Source: Mermis nigrescens (lineage: Eukaryota; Nematoda; Enoplea; Mermithida; Mermithidae). Taken from it: a DNA stretch of 64,000 nucleotides. The notes beneath the pieces are model-generated. The model ran no database searches, had not been told where the DNA came from, and saw only the letters and a list, made by a program, of their open reading frames with translations. Where the stretch lies: the NCBI GenBank assembly GCA_036768485.1, contig JAVLUZ010000154.1, positions 22,621,896 through 22,685,895 of the forward strand. The letters are read 5' to 3'. Shown here piece by piece: positions 22,008-32,168 of this stretch. Within the stretch, counting starts at the first letter, position 1, and each line of letters starts with the position of its first letter. Made by a program: the position numbers and the translations under genes.

Positions 22008-22268
22008 CACACCTGGGCGTGGGGGGTTTGGGGGGGTATGCAGCCCCCAGAAACCAAAATACCCCCAGAAATCAAAATGCCCCCCCCCAGAATTCAATTT
22101 TTGAAAATTTTTTTCGCTTTCTTCGCAATTTTTTGATGCCAATGGATAGTGCTTGATGAGAAACGTCGAAAAATGGTGTTTTTATCACCATACCACCATT
22201 TTTAAAGCCATTTTTGACCTTCAAAAAAATCTTGCACCCCCCCAGAAATTTCTTGCTGCCCACGTATG
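22008..22268. mobile_element. hAT-like MITE with GGGG/CCCC ends, copy 5 (perfect 8-bp TSD)
   Basis: Starts CACACCTGGGC, ends GCCCACGTATG, flanked by GTTGCATC on both sides (22,000-22,007 and 22,269-22,276). This is the best consensus-like copy, with intact ends. Confidence 0.92.
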
Positions 22269-22324
22269 GTTGCATCCCTACTAAGCATTGAGGATCACAC
22301 GTGCACGTCCTCGTTTAATTACAT

Positions 22325-23810
22325 CGAATATTGAGTTATTGTAGAGGTGTAAAATTTACACTAAAAAATCATTTTACTTCCAGAGCGTTGCAAAATGTGA
22401 ATTTTTGCAAAATGTTCTCCGTAACATCAGGATTATGAATCTGAGTCTGAACGTTAGTATTCTTCACACTTATTATTTGTGTAAAGTGTACACTATTCGG
22501 CTATTGAACAATTGTAAAGTTACCACTAAAAATTTACTTTACTTCCAGAGCGTTGCAAAACGTGAATTTTTGAAATGTTCTCCGTAACGTCAGGATTACG
22601 AATCTGACAGTATGTTTTCTTTACGCCCAGTGTTATGTGAAGTTTACACTGAAATTTAACTTTAGTTCCAGTGCAGTGGCTCATTTTTTTCAGAATGTTC
22701 TCCGTAACGTCAGGATTGAAAATCTGACTTGAAAATTTATTCACAGGTAGTAGTTGTGTAAAGTTTAGATTACACAAAAATAATTTTAGTTCCAGGACGT
22801 TGGGTAAGTTTTGTCTTTTCAAAATGTTCTACGTAATGTCAGAATTAAGAATCTGAATGTTATAAAACTGTTATAAAATATATTACTTAAAGTGGTCTAT
22901 ATCAGAAAATTTGTCGGAATAGCTCGCAAAAAAACGCATTTTTCGACGTTTTTCGATATGCTCTATCCATTAAGATCATAGAATTCGAACTTTTTCAAAA
23001 TGTTTTTCGCTCAAAAGTTTATAAAAAATGTCAATTTTCTGGTCGATTTTGGGCCAAAATGATGGAAAATACTACACATCCGGCACAAAGCGCCGAAAAT
23101 TCAAAGATTTTACGACAACGACACTCGATTTTTCACCTTTCCGTGCATTATCATACCTTTCAGAAAAATTTTTAGGCCAAGGGGAGGGGGCGGCCGCCCT
23201 CTTGCCTCTTCTTAATTACGGCTCCGGTTGTCTATACACCCAGTAGTCGTGCAGAGCTTACACTATTCATTTATTGTAGAGGTCTAACAGTTTCACTAAA
23301 AATTTATTTAATTCCTTCTAAAGCGTTGCAAAACGCGAATTTTCTCAAAATGACTGTAACGTCAGGATTAGGAATCTGACTGGGCTTTCTTTATACCCAG
23401 TAGTTGGGTAAAGTCTACACTGAAAATTATCTCTCGTTCCAGAGCGTTGCAAAAGTTTAATTTTTTCCAAAATGTTTTCCGTAACCTCAGGATTACAAAT
23501 CTGACTGTAAAATATTTTTAAACTCAAGTTGCGTAAAATTTAGAGTGAAAATTAATTTAGTTCCAGAGCCTTGCAGAAGCTAAATCTTTTCAAAATGTTC
23601 TATGTTAGGTCAGAATTACGAATCTGACTGTGTCTTTTCACCCTGCAGTTGTTTAAACTTCACACTGTAAACTAATGTTAGTTGTAGAGCATTGCAGCAG
23701 CTTCATTTTTTCATAATGTTCTCCGTAACGTCAGGATTACCAATCTGAGTGTCAGTCTTCTTTACACCGAATAGTTGCGTAAAGCTTACACTGAAAGTAT
23801 TTGATCTCTT
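22325..23810 (-). repeat. GTGTAAA-rich arm, block F, interrupted by repeat F
   Basis: Regular units of roughly 120-150 bp carry TCCAGAGCGTTGCAAAACGT, AATGTTCTCCGTAACGTCAG, GATTACGAATCTGACTG and a TTTACAC word. This is the part of the arm nearest the core, where the unit structure is clearest. Repeat F (22,880-23,228) is inserted in it. Confidence 0.82.
22880..23228 (-). repeat. Dispersed repeat F, copy 2
   Basis: Inverted relative to the copies at 16,740, 43,157 and 47,480: it ends with CGTGCATTATCATACCTTTC, then GGCCAAGGGGAGGGGG and CGGCCGCCC. Confidence 0.65.
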
Positions 23811-23954
23811 CAACTAAGGTGAGGTTGCCTTGTTCAAAAAAATGCTGATCTTCAGGACAATCTTGTTTTTCACGTTTTTGGATTGCTATCATTATTTTAG
23901 CATATTACCCTATATGTTTACCGACTGATTTACTCAAATCTTGCTAATTAAAAG

Positions 23955-24636
23955 TACTAGCAGAGAAAAATGCTTCCAACGAACAAAAAATCACGAATAT
24001 GCTTTGAATTAAGCATCATTAAGGGCATGAAAGGAGCAAACTAATGAAAATCACCTATCCCTTTAAAAGTTGTAAGATCTACTATAGATTGGACAAATGC
24101 TAAAAAACGCGGAAAATTGAAGTATATTCTGCGGCCTCTGAAGAAAACGTGCCTTCACAAAACATTATTCACTGGCTTATAAAAAGAGATTATGAAGAAG
24201 CTTTTATGTGTATTAATAACTGAATTTAGAATTTAGTTTCTTATAGATATCAAATTTCTCTTTCATAAGCTAATATTTAGTTAATCGTCAAAGGCTTCGT
24301 AAATATAACAAGCACACCGTGGTGTTAATTCCAGTCCAATAGCAATGCATGCCATGCTAGCATTAAAATGCACGTTATTTCGTTTTTAAATCAGTGATCG
24401 CTTCTTAAGCTGTTCATGTTATTTATTTTTACGATGGATGCGCAACTGTCTTCTGCAGGCCGCAAAATACACTTCGATTTTTTGCGTTTTTAAGGGAAGT
24501 TCAATTTTCAGCAGATTCTTACAACTTTCATAGGCATAGGTGACTTTTCCCTAGTCTCCTGCTTGTATGTCCTTAATGATGCGTAATTCAAAGTATATTC
24601 GTCCTGTTTTCATTGGAGCTTTTTTCTCTGATAATA
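23955..24636. mobile_element. Core element with long inverted segments, copy 4 (diverged)
   Basis: Inverted segments begin CTAGCAGAGAAAAATGCTTCC and end CATTGGAGCTTTTTTCTCTG. The interior differs from the other copies and is rich in AT. Confidence 0.75.
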
Positions 24637-24679
24637 TAGCAGAACCTTGTAAATATGTAGGAAAATACGCCTGCTCTAG

Positions 24680-24915
24680 TTGAAGAACGGATAAAGGAAG
24701 AACGGAAAGTAAGTATGAAAAAAACTGGGGAAAAAACGGGAACATGAGAAATAAAAACGGAAAAGCAAAAACCAAAAAAATGGAGGGTGGCAACAAGAGG
24801 AAATCAGTGAGCAAGTCGAAAAAGAACGAAAATTCAAAAGAAAAACGATGAAAATGTTTCCTTTTGGACCTTTTGAACAATTTCCCCACCACCGTTTTTT
24901 GAGAGACAAAATAAA
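24680..24915. repeat. Purine-rich low-complexity tract
   Basis: GAAGAACGGATAAAGGAAGA-type purine sequence fills about 230 bp. The long open frame on the other strand here is only Phe/Leu/Ser/Pro-rich translation of the pyrimidine strand and is not called as a gene. Confidence 0.7.
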
Positions 24916-25312
24916 GATACAGTAATCAAATTTTAGGTATAAATGTAAACAACCTTTATTGACTTTATTTTGCAGGTGTACAAGAAGTCATAAGCTATAG
25001 TCTGTTTCATTTAACTTTGAGGTTTTTTTGAATTTAATCCGCATGAATCAGGCTACAAAAGTGGTTTAAACTTTTGATGCAGTAATGCGCTTTAGCAATA
25101 GCAAGCGTGTCACCATAACTTGATATACTGTAGAATATCACTACTATACTGTAAGTTCAAACCGCTTTTGTAGGCACTTTAAATTTTTTCAAAACCTACA
25201 AGTTAAATGAAACGGACTAGAGTTGTATGAAAAGTTTCGTTACTACAGCTATTATGGATCGGCCAAAAAATGGTGGCGGGGAAATTGTTCAAAAGGTCCT
25301 TCCTTTTTGCTA
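24845..25312. mobile_element. Inverted repeat of about 45 bp enclosing a nested element
   Basis: GGACCTTTTGAACAATTTCC followed by CCACCACCG (24,868-24,896) is mirrored by GGTGGCGGGGAAATTGTTC and AAAAGGTCC (25,270-25,303). Between them lies the separate TIR element at 24,996-25,220. The outer pair may be the ends of another element. Confidence 0.6.
24996..25220. mobile_element. TATAGTCTGTTTCATTTAAC element, copy 1
   Basis: Termini TATAGTCTGTTTCATTTAAC and AAGTTAAATGAAACGGACTA are inverted. The interior has a second pair of inverted words (CTACAAAAGTGGTTTAAAC; CAAACCGCTTTTGTAGGCA... in reverse). A second copy in the opposite orientation is at 54,014-54,241. The first bases are shared with the 165-bp family but the interior is unrelated. 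Confidence 0.82.
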
Positions 25313-25319
25313 CAAAAAG

Positions 25320-25795
25320 TCTACAGTAAAATTGTGGCTTGAGAATTTTCGAATGACTGAAAGATGAACATTGTTTTTTTACCTTTAGGCGACTTTCTGT
25401 CCTTATGCATGAAAATCGATTTTTAATGATTAAGCGAGTAGCTACAAAAATGTTTCTAAAAAGCCCATTTAATGCAATTTAGCATTATTCAGACATCATT
25501 TTTGTGATCTTCATAACTAATGAGCCATTCAAATGATATCATGTTGACATTTGCAATTATGTAAGGCTAAGGTCGATTCTGGCTGAATGCCTAAAAGCCA
25601 GTGTAAACAAGGGTGTAAACCGTTAAAATTCGAAATTCTATATATTGCGTTCCAAAGGTTATATTTACTTATTTCATGTACCTACATACATACCTACCCA
25701 TCATTATAATGCAAGTAGATAGATACGTTCTGCTCTATATATTTACAGTTTGTATGTCGAACTCGCGTTATATAGATTTGTAGTTAGGTTGGTAC
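25320..25795. other. Gene-free stretch
   Basis: AT-rich sequence without recognisable gene or element ends. Confidence 0.5.
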
Positions 25796-26056
25796 CACAC
25801 CTGGGCGTGGGGGTTGGGGGGTATGCACCCCCAGAAACCAAAATACCCCCCCAGAAATCAAAATACCCCCCCAGATATTCAATTTTTGAAAATTTTTTCG
25901 TTTTTTTCGCAATTTTTTGATGCCAATGGATAGTGCTTGATGAGAAACGTCGAAAAATGGTGTTTTTATCGCCATACCACCATTTTTAAGGCCATTTTTC
26001 GACCTTCAAAAAAATCTTGCACCCCCCCCCCAGAATTTTCTTGCTGCCCACGTATG
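25796..26056. mobile_element. hAT-like MITE with GGGG/CCCC ends, copy 6
   Basis: Starts CACACCTGGGC and ends GCCCACGTATG. GTTGGTAC before it and GTTGGTCG after it agree at six of eight positions, consistent with a decayed target duplication. Interior almost identical to copies 1 and 5. Confidence 0.88.
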
Positions 26057-26223
26057 GTTGGTCGGTACCACGTTTTTCGCATTGTGATCACCAACATTGG
26101 GGAATAGTAGTAGGATTAACGGGTGAGTTTCAGCCCCGGACCTTTTGTGAAATTCCTTTTCCGGACACGATGGGTACACGTAAAAACAACATTTTTCGAT
26201 CCTCTGACTATGCTCGCGCTGTC

Positions 26224-26925
26224 TATAGTCTGTTCCATTCCAAATGGCCTATTTTCGCTTTATGGCTTATTGCTTTAGCACAATATTTTATGGTTCAGGT
26301 CACGGTTTTTTTGTATTCGGCAAAGATTTTTCGCGATGTACAAAGACTTTTGAGGACCGTCTTTGTACATGTACAAAGATTTTTTGGAAGACAAAAACTG
26401 CAAAAAAGATTCGAAATTCGCAAAAATTCTCGGCGCTCCGCGCTGAAATGAGCAATTGTGTGTTCTATATATCTTTATAATTTCAGAAATTGCATTTTGA
26501 AAAGAAAAATGCCAAATTTTTTGGCGCTTCGCGCCGTTTTGAGACGATTATTACTGATTTTTGCCCTCAGAAACCCAGAAATTGCTAAAATACGTAACCA
26601 AAGGTCGAACAACTCTGTTTTTGCCACACTAAAATCGCTACTGTTCCATTTTATAGTACCCAAAAATTGGTGTGTACGAAATGTACAAAGACTTTCAGGG
26701 ACCATCTTTGTACATGTACAAACGGAACTTGTACAAAAAAAACACTGGTTCAGGTTGTTGTAGCAGTTTGTTAAATTAGCCACATGGCATATTAAACATG
26801 AATAAGAAGAGTGTAAAGCAACCAGTTGCTTCGAGGGCATAATTGGAGAAGCCATTGTGACGTTGAAAATAATACAGTAAGAATAATTCAGCGAAAACGG
26901 GCTATTTGGGATGGAACAGACTATA
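26224..26925. mobile_element. 702-bp element with TATAGTCTGTTCCATTCC ends
   Basis: The ends TATAGTCTGTTCCATTCCAA...GGCCTATTTTCGC and GCGAAAACGGGCTATTTGGG...ATGGAACAGACTATA are inverted over about 40 bp. The interior holds repeated words TTGTACATGTACAAA with AAAGACTTT (26,340-26,390 and 26,690-26,720) and GGCGCTTCGCGCC palindromes. A frame of 144 codons begins before the element and crosses its left end, so it is not taken as a gene. Confidence 0.82.
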
Positions 26926-26929
26926 GAGC

Positions 26930-27540
26930 ATAAATAAATTTTATAAGAAAGAGTAGCGACCTACATTACAGGTGTAGATAGTGTATCTACACGTGCCGTT
27001 ACACTTACGGCCATAACGCATCTTAGTGCGTTCAATTTGACCATCCGGTCTTTTGGTTCCATTTTGGCGATCCAGCCATATTTGCCGATCACGTTGTAGT
27101 CGGATAGTTTCCGACATTAGGACATGCGGAGGCATCCCGACCACGCAGTGTCAATTGGTTGGACTCTTATCGCCACATGTTGCGAGGAACACGAAGACGC
27201 GATTTTACTGTGGAACCCCTACAAGTCCCCTATCAATTCTTTACAATAAAAACATAGGCGACATGACCGCTATTCACGTTGAGCCTGTGCAGAGACCCGA
27301 AAAATCTGTGTGCAAGCAGCACCCATTTTTGTTATAAAAACATTATATAATCTTTTTCTTCTCATATTACTGTAAGCCTTCCCCCTACGATAATTAGTTA
27401 GTTTTGTGGCAGAGTTGCCTTTTTAATTCCCGGCGTGTCGTTTCCGACTGTATCAGCGCCTAAGCCTGTAAATTTGGTTTGATTTGGTAAAAGCACGAAA
27501 ATTAACTAGAGGTGCAGTATAACGCAGGCAGTTAATAATT
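26930..27540. other. Gene-free stretch with no recognised family
   Basis: Region 26,990-27,300 has a higher GC content and looks less repetitive than its neighbours, and short frames are open on both strands, but none shows a domain or splice structure that I can defend. It could be decayed transposon coding sequence. Confidence 0.4.
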
Positions 27541-28090
27541 GGGAAAAGGCCGGCCTCGACTTTACTTTTCGCCGGATTCTCTTGGGTAAAACCTTTTATT
27601 TATCATTTCGTGCAAAATTCATAAATCCTCTTTCGAACCAAAAATCTATAAAAATTATTACATAATTTTTATAGTGGATGACAGCCCGGAGAAGAGCTCT
27701 TTGTTGTTGTGATTTAAGTACAGAGTGCTATTGGAACCGGAATTTATAAGTAGTTTCGCCATAGGTAATCTGGCGCGAAACCTTTTCAATTCTTTTCGCG
27801 AAAAATTATTCTTTTGGTCTAAAAAGGTCCAAGGACCTAGGGCGAATACCGGGGTTATCTAATTACTCCTGTGTTAGGAACTGCAGTCGGATTTCCCTTC
27901 CCATAATCTCCATAGGTTCCGGACCTATAACGTCCGTGAAGATTTTAGGTAGTTCGTATTCAGGGACAGATGGAAGAGTGCAGGTGATTTGCCGCAGCTT
28001 CCTGACCAGCGCTAGTTGTAGCATAGGTACTTAGGTAAGCCCCGAAGGTAGGTACTTATTGGGGTTCGTTGCTTTCGTTGTTGTTGTGTG
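27540..28090 (-). repeat. Dispersed repeat X, copy 2 (inverse of 5,290-5,725)
   Basis: In mirror order to copy 1: the hairpin CTATAAAAATTATTACATAA, GAGCTCTTTG, TTTCGCCATAGGTAATCTGG, GGTCCAAGGACCTAGGGCGA and CCTGACCAGCGCTAGTTG. Similarity is patchy, so this is an older copy. Confidence 0.62.
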
Positions 28091-28701
28091 TTGGGTATCT
28101 TCCCCGACGGCGTGCTGTCGGTTTAGTTATCCGTACATACTTCAAGTACTTAATCAGCCAACTCGTTTGCGCGCGCTAAGATACTCCAATAACTCGAAAG
28201 CGGGCGAAGCCCCCAAAAGTTACACAGGCATGAGGTACCTAACTAAGAATTGAGCAAAATTTAGTCTGAAAATGAAAATTTGAGAAAATGATACCTGACA
28301 CATCGAGCCAAAAAGTTGCTACATTATTTTCTTGTTTTCCAGAAAAGTGGAAATTCAGGATGACAACTTAATGGAAGGTCAGCAGCCATTTTTGGGTTCA
28401 AACGATTAGGGAAACGTACATAATGTACCTACATTCATATGCTTAAGCCGCTAATGGTGCAACATTGTAGAGCGGAGTTTGATATCGAGTTCGGAGTGAC
28501 TATTCCTATTCATAGTAAAAATTGCTAAACGTGAGCCAATCAGTATTATGTACATACATGAACTCTAACAAAATGCACTCACAACTTTTTCACATAAAAG
28601 TTTTGCTCGACACAGCTTTTCTTACTTTACTGCCTTATAAATCTAAAAATGCATAGTATATTGCAGTCAGGAAAGTTGAATTAAGGATAAATCTATGTAC
28701 A

Positions 28702-29088
28702 TCAAATTTTTTCCAATTGGCGGTTCAGAACTTCATCCAGGCTTCTGTCCAGAATTGACTCTGCATTTTCACTATCGCCTTTACCGTCATCAGCTGATAT
28801 TTTTTCCACGAGTTTCAGAGTAGTTAAATGACGTTTGGAAATATGTTCCTTTAACTTATGTTTGCTGAGATAAAAAGATGAGCATTGAGTACAAATGTGT
28901 TTTGATGCAGGCTTCAAAACCTGAGCTTTGAATTTCTTCGTTTCCGATTCAAAACGACTGTGAACAGCATAGAGGTGACACACTAGACGAGCTTCTTTGC
29001 TAAAATGATTTTGGCAGTAGGGACATTCGTAAGCCGTGTGACGCGTTTGAGCAACCGGTTTTGCAAGTGTAGCAAAGCGTATGTAAGA
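28702..29088 (-). CDS. C2H2 zinc-finger gene, C-terminal exon
   Basis: On the minus strand the frame gives two complete C2H2 fingers, CPYCQNHFSKEARLVCHLYAVH-type (written here as C-x2-C-x12-H-x4-H, 28,976-29,041) and C-x2-C-x12-H-x4-H with the KHKLKEHISKRH helix, separated by a linker of about 25 residues. Before them a partial finger end (RFATLAKPVAQTRH) is visible. After the fingers comes an acidic tail and a TGA stop at 28,702. Fingers of this type bind DNA or RNA in the nucleus. The 5' limit is uncertain: the only AG acceptors (near 29,088) are poor. The other zinc-finger exon of the same strand lies 1.4 kb upstream, so I infer one gene, although the splice phases of the two exons as drawn do not match. 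Confidence 0.72.
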   Translation of the reverse strand, partial: SYIRFATLAKPVAQTRHTAYECPYCQNHFSKEARLVCHLYAVHSRFESETKKFKAQVLKPASKHICTQCSSFYLSKHKLKEHISKRHLTTLKLVEKISADDGKGDSENAESILDRSLDEVLNRQLEKI

Positions 29089-29268
29089 TGTAGTAAATAC
29101 CCTTCACAAAGTCTTCAAAAAAACACAAAAACGTCATGAAAATTTTTTAGTTTTCTGTTTTATGTAATATTAAATCATCAATCACACGATTCAGTTGGAA
29201 AACAATTATGGGGAAATAGAAATCAATATATCCATATTATGGCCATTGCATGCAGAATCAATACTTAC

Positions 29269-29376
29269 CTACTATTTTAAAGCTTCTTTGCTGAATTTTT
29301 TAAGCTGTGATTGAACCCTACTTGCACAAGAAGACGTACACGCTTTCGATAATTCATTATTCGAATCATTAATACC
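29269..29376 (-). other. Possible 108-bp cassette exon with stops in all frames
   Basis: Between the zinc-finger exons, on the same strand, a strong acceptor (TTTAATTTCACAG) and a strong donor (GTAAGTATTG) bracket exactly 108 bp. The three frames end in TAG, TAA and TAA, so the segment cannot pass an open frame through. It could be an alternative 3' end, a poison exon or a decayed exon. Confidence 0.3.
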
Positions 29377-29504
29377 CTGTGAAATTAAAGCTCGTCAGCA
29401 TATATCGTTTCCACAAGTTAATTAGGTGGTACCTATGTAGTCATGCTTGACTGATGGTGTCTACAATTAGAACTGTAGATATTTTGATTAGAGTAAAACT
29501 TGCA

Positions 29505-29803
29505 AAAATGGGCGTGGAGAGTTTAGGAATGTAGTGTGGTGTGACCATACATGGTCAGCAAGAAAATTCTGCGGATGAAATCACCAGAAATGTTACTAAA
29601 AATGGAAATCTGGGGTCTACAGGGTCTACAATAATCTGCGGGGGGTTTTCAACTTCTGTGGGAGTGTATACCCCCAGACCACGCGCCTATGTGTGGATGT
29701 GACGCCAGAAGACTCCCATAATTGAATTTTCGGCATTTTTTATGGGGTTTTGCCGATTTTATGCCAACCTGACCCCTAGAATTTGACTGCTGGCCTTGTA
29801 TGC
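29505..29803. mobile_element. Composite of small GGGCAGC-type hAT-like elements (degraded)
   Basis: The terminus-like words CATACATGGTCAGCAAG, AATGGGCGTGGAGAG, ACGCGCCTATGTGTGG and GGCCTTGTATG and the interior CCAAAATTG... variants belong to the same superfamily as the GGGG/CCCC MITEs. No target duplication could be paired. Confidence 0.5.
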
Positions 29804-29975
29804 TGACAATCATATAATATAACAGCTTTTTCACGAAATTCTAAAAAGCAAGCTTCTTGCAAACATTACTCTATTTTTTAGTTCACATTGGTGTCATCGG
29901 CTTTCGGCTGATAATATGAAGCCATATCGAATGTATGCATATATGTACGCAAGGCAAAACGAAATGACATTCGAG

Positions 29976-30361
29976 CAGTGGCGTAGCTGTGGGGGGATTA
30001 GGGGGACCAGTCCGCCCCAAAATTTTTGAAGTATGGATATTCTTTAAGGGTGTTCCCAAAGGAAAAAATTGGAAATTCTTAAATTGTATCTGAAAGACCG
30101 CTAGAGTAGATTTTAACACTCCTTTCGAACTAATAAGCCCTAAATTTTTGGGCGCTTCGCGCCTCAATCATTTATATACAACATGTTTGTTTAATATTAT
30201 TAAAATCAAATTTGATTTTTTTTAAATTTTTTCTTCTACAATGTGTAGATCTCGTTAAGAAAAGCTCAAAAACACAATTTTTTGCCTATCCATGAGTAGT
30301 TGTAGAGATAATCAACTTCGAAATTTCCGTCCCCCAAATCAGAAGGCCAGTTATGCCACTG
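29976..30361. mobile_element. hAT-like non-autonomous element, CAGTGGCGTAGC ends (TSD 6 of 8)
   Basis: The 386-bp element begins CAGTGGCGTAGCTGTGG and ends CCAGTTATGCCACTG, typical hAT-style termini. CATTCGAG and CGTTTGAG flank it. A truncated relative at 45,838-46,127 shares TACAACATGTTTGTTTA and GTGTAGATCTCGTT. Confidence 0.82.
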
Positions 30362-30453
30362 CGTTTGAGATTTAGGAATGACGTTTATCGCGGACAAGGA
30401 TACACTGTAAGAAAAGCTAGCTAATCAAAAATTATTTTATAGTGGTACTTTAC

Positions 30454-30888
30454 TTGCTAAGAAGCTTTGTAGTTGATCTATTCCGTGTTTTTTCAAGTGT
30501 CTCGAATACATTCCAAGCCGACGAACTGTATACTGACAAAGAGGGCAGAAATATCCACAGCTAGGATCACTGGCATTGAGCTGAACGGACCTCCTGATCA
30601 AATCGAAATAATCTGCAACTTGTTTCTCTTTGCATGAAGGTTCATGCTTTAACAGCACGCGTAGAAGCTCGAAACGAAATCCACAATGTGAGCACAGAAA
30701 GTGGTTCTTCGATTTTATTTCACAGGAATTTTCATGAATTCGGCAATGCCGTTTCAGCTTATCAATCCTTTTAAATCGTTTGGAACAATATTCACAGCAT
30801 AGCAGTACAGAACAATGTACGAAGGAGACATGGCGAGAAAATCGAGCGTACGATGCGAAACCTTGTGGACAGTGCTTCATTTTTTTAC
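30454..30888 (-). CDS. C2H2 zinc-finger gene, upstream exon with three to four fingers
   Basis: Read on the minus strand, the exon carries (1) a finger remnant CPQGFASYARFSRHVSFVH whose first cysteine position is Met in this frame, (2) a canonical C-x2-C-x12-H-x3-H finger (CEYCSKRFKRIDKLKRH...), (3) a C2HC finger (CSHCGFRFELLRVLLKH...C), and (4) a C-x2-C-x12-H-x3-H finger (CPLCQYTVRRLGMYSRH...). A GTAAAG donor lies at 30,453; without splicing the frame stops at 30,437. The 5' side is doubtful: an A7 run just before the MKHC motif separates this frame from another open frame that continues upstream, and a hAT element interrupts the sequence at 31,025. It may therefore be a broken gene or a spliced exon whose start is at the AG at about 30,889. 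Confidence 0.72.
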
Positions 30889-31605
30889 TGCCGCAATGGA
30901 AATCATTTGCAAATGTTCGATGATGACTTTCTGCATGAGCCTGTCGATATGTCGATTAAAATCAAATTCAGCAGAAAAGAAATAGCAAAGTGTCATCGGC
31001 ATCAAAATGTCAGTCCTTCGTGGCCAGAGCCCTGCGCGGGCCGAAATTTTTTGACCCGCCCCGCCCCGCCAATAAAAAAATAAAGCCCGCCCCGCCCCGC
31101 CCCGCAGCTCCTTAGACCCGCCCCGCCCCGCCAGTAATGTTACAAAAATTAGGCCCGCCCCGCCCCGCCCCGCAAAATTTTTTCATGTACTCTATGCATC
31201 CATTTCTGGTCCAAAAGGAGCCAGAATGCAAGAAGATAAAGAACCGGACAATGAGTGATACAAAATCTCCAATGTAAATGAGCGCAATGCAATTTTGTAA
31301 ATTGAATAAGAGCTAATGTCCTACAGCAATGAACTTTATTGGAACAACAATGATGTTACTGTGATAGGTGTAGTTAGGTATGTAGGCAGGGCCGTGCTTA
31401 GAGGTTTAGCGGCCCTGGGCGAAACTTACTTTTGGCGGCCCCCATAATTTTTAAAACTGGTATTATAGGCATCATAATTATCACTTATGTATATCCTTTA
31501 CATATGTACCTATATGATCGCAGTTAGCATCTTACTGTAAATTTACTAACAAAATATTGTGCTACATTATTTTTAGTAGGTATCGTATGTTTTTTCTCAA
31601 ATAAT

Positions 31606-32013
31606 TTACCTATTTCGTGAATGATGACGTGCTTTATTACAAAATAACACTTGCCTAGCTTTCTGAGCGGCAAACTGGTCAATCAATTGCAAAAAATCTA
31701 ACGAAGATGATAAATCTTTTTCAATTGAAATAATCGCTAGTGCACTTAGACGAGAATCAGTCATAGTTGACCGCAAATATGTCTTTATTAATTTCAGTTC
31801 CGAGAAGGAACGTTCTGCTGAGGCCACAGCAATAGGTACTGTAAGTAAAATTCTGAAATCAATTATAAGGTTCGGGAAAACATCCTGGAAGTCATTTGGT
31901 AGATATTTAAGAGTAGCTAGTGACGAAGTTAATTCATTTGGACTTGATCGAGCAAGAACTTTTAGCTCAGTGTACATGTCTGGTCCATGTGCATGACTTG
32001 AGCGATTCATCAT
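31606..32013 (-). pseudogene. hAT transposase, C-terminal dimerisation domain fragment
   Basis: About 130 codons match the hAT C-terminal dimerisation region (Dimer_Tnp_hAT): an LPNDFQDVFPNL segment, then the family hallmark around VASAERSFSELKLIKTYLRS, then MTDSRLSALAIISIE. This domain mediates transposase multimerisation and holds the C-terminal part of the catalytic fold. The zinc finger (BED) and the rest of the catalytic domain are not present upstream, where a MITE fragment follows, so the gene is truncated. The frame ends at a stop at 31,606 inside the inner hAT element, whose ends and target duplication agree with this superfamily. Confidence 0.88.
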
Positions 32014-32039
32014 CTTCCCATGTTTTTAAAGCTGGTATT

Positions 32040-32168
32040 CGTGGGAAGTGCTCAATGAGAAACCTTGAAAACGGTATTTATTAGCCATACCATCATTTCT
32101 AAGACCATTTTTCGACCTCTAAAAAACCTTACACCTACCCCCCGGGATTTCGTTGCTGCCCACATATG
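32040..32168. mobile_element. Fragment of a GGGG/CCCC hAT-like MITE
   Basis: GTGCTCAATGAGAAACC, AGCCATACCATCATTTC and the right terminus GCTGCCCACATATG are the distal half of that element; the GGGG end is missing. Confidence 0.75.

Noticed and set aside
24551..24909. Minus-strand frame of 113 codons rich in Phe and Leu that looks like a membrane protein
   Set aside because: It is the complement of a purine-rich low-complexity tract; the hydrophobicity is a by-product of TTT/CTT codons.
26017..26451. Plus-strand frame of 144 codons
   Set aside because: It starts in a MITE end and runs across the left terminus of the 702-bp element; no domain is recognisable.
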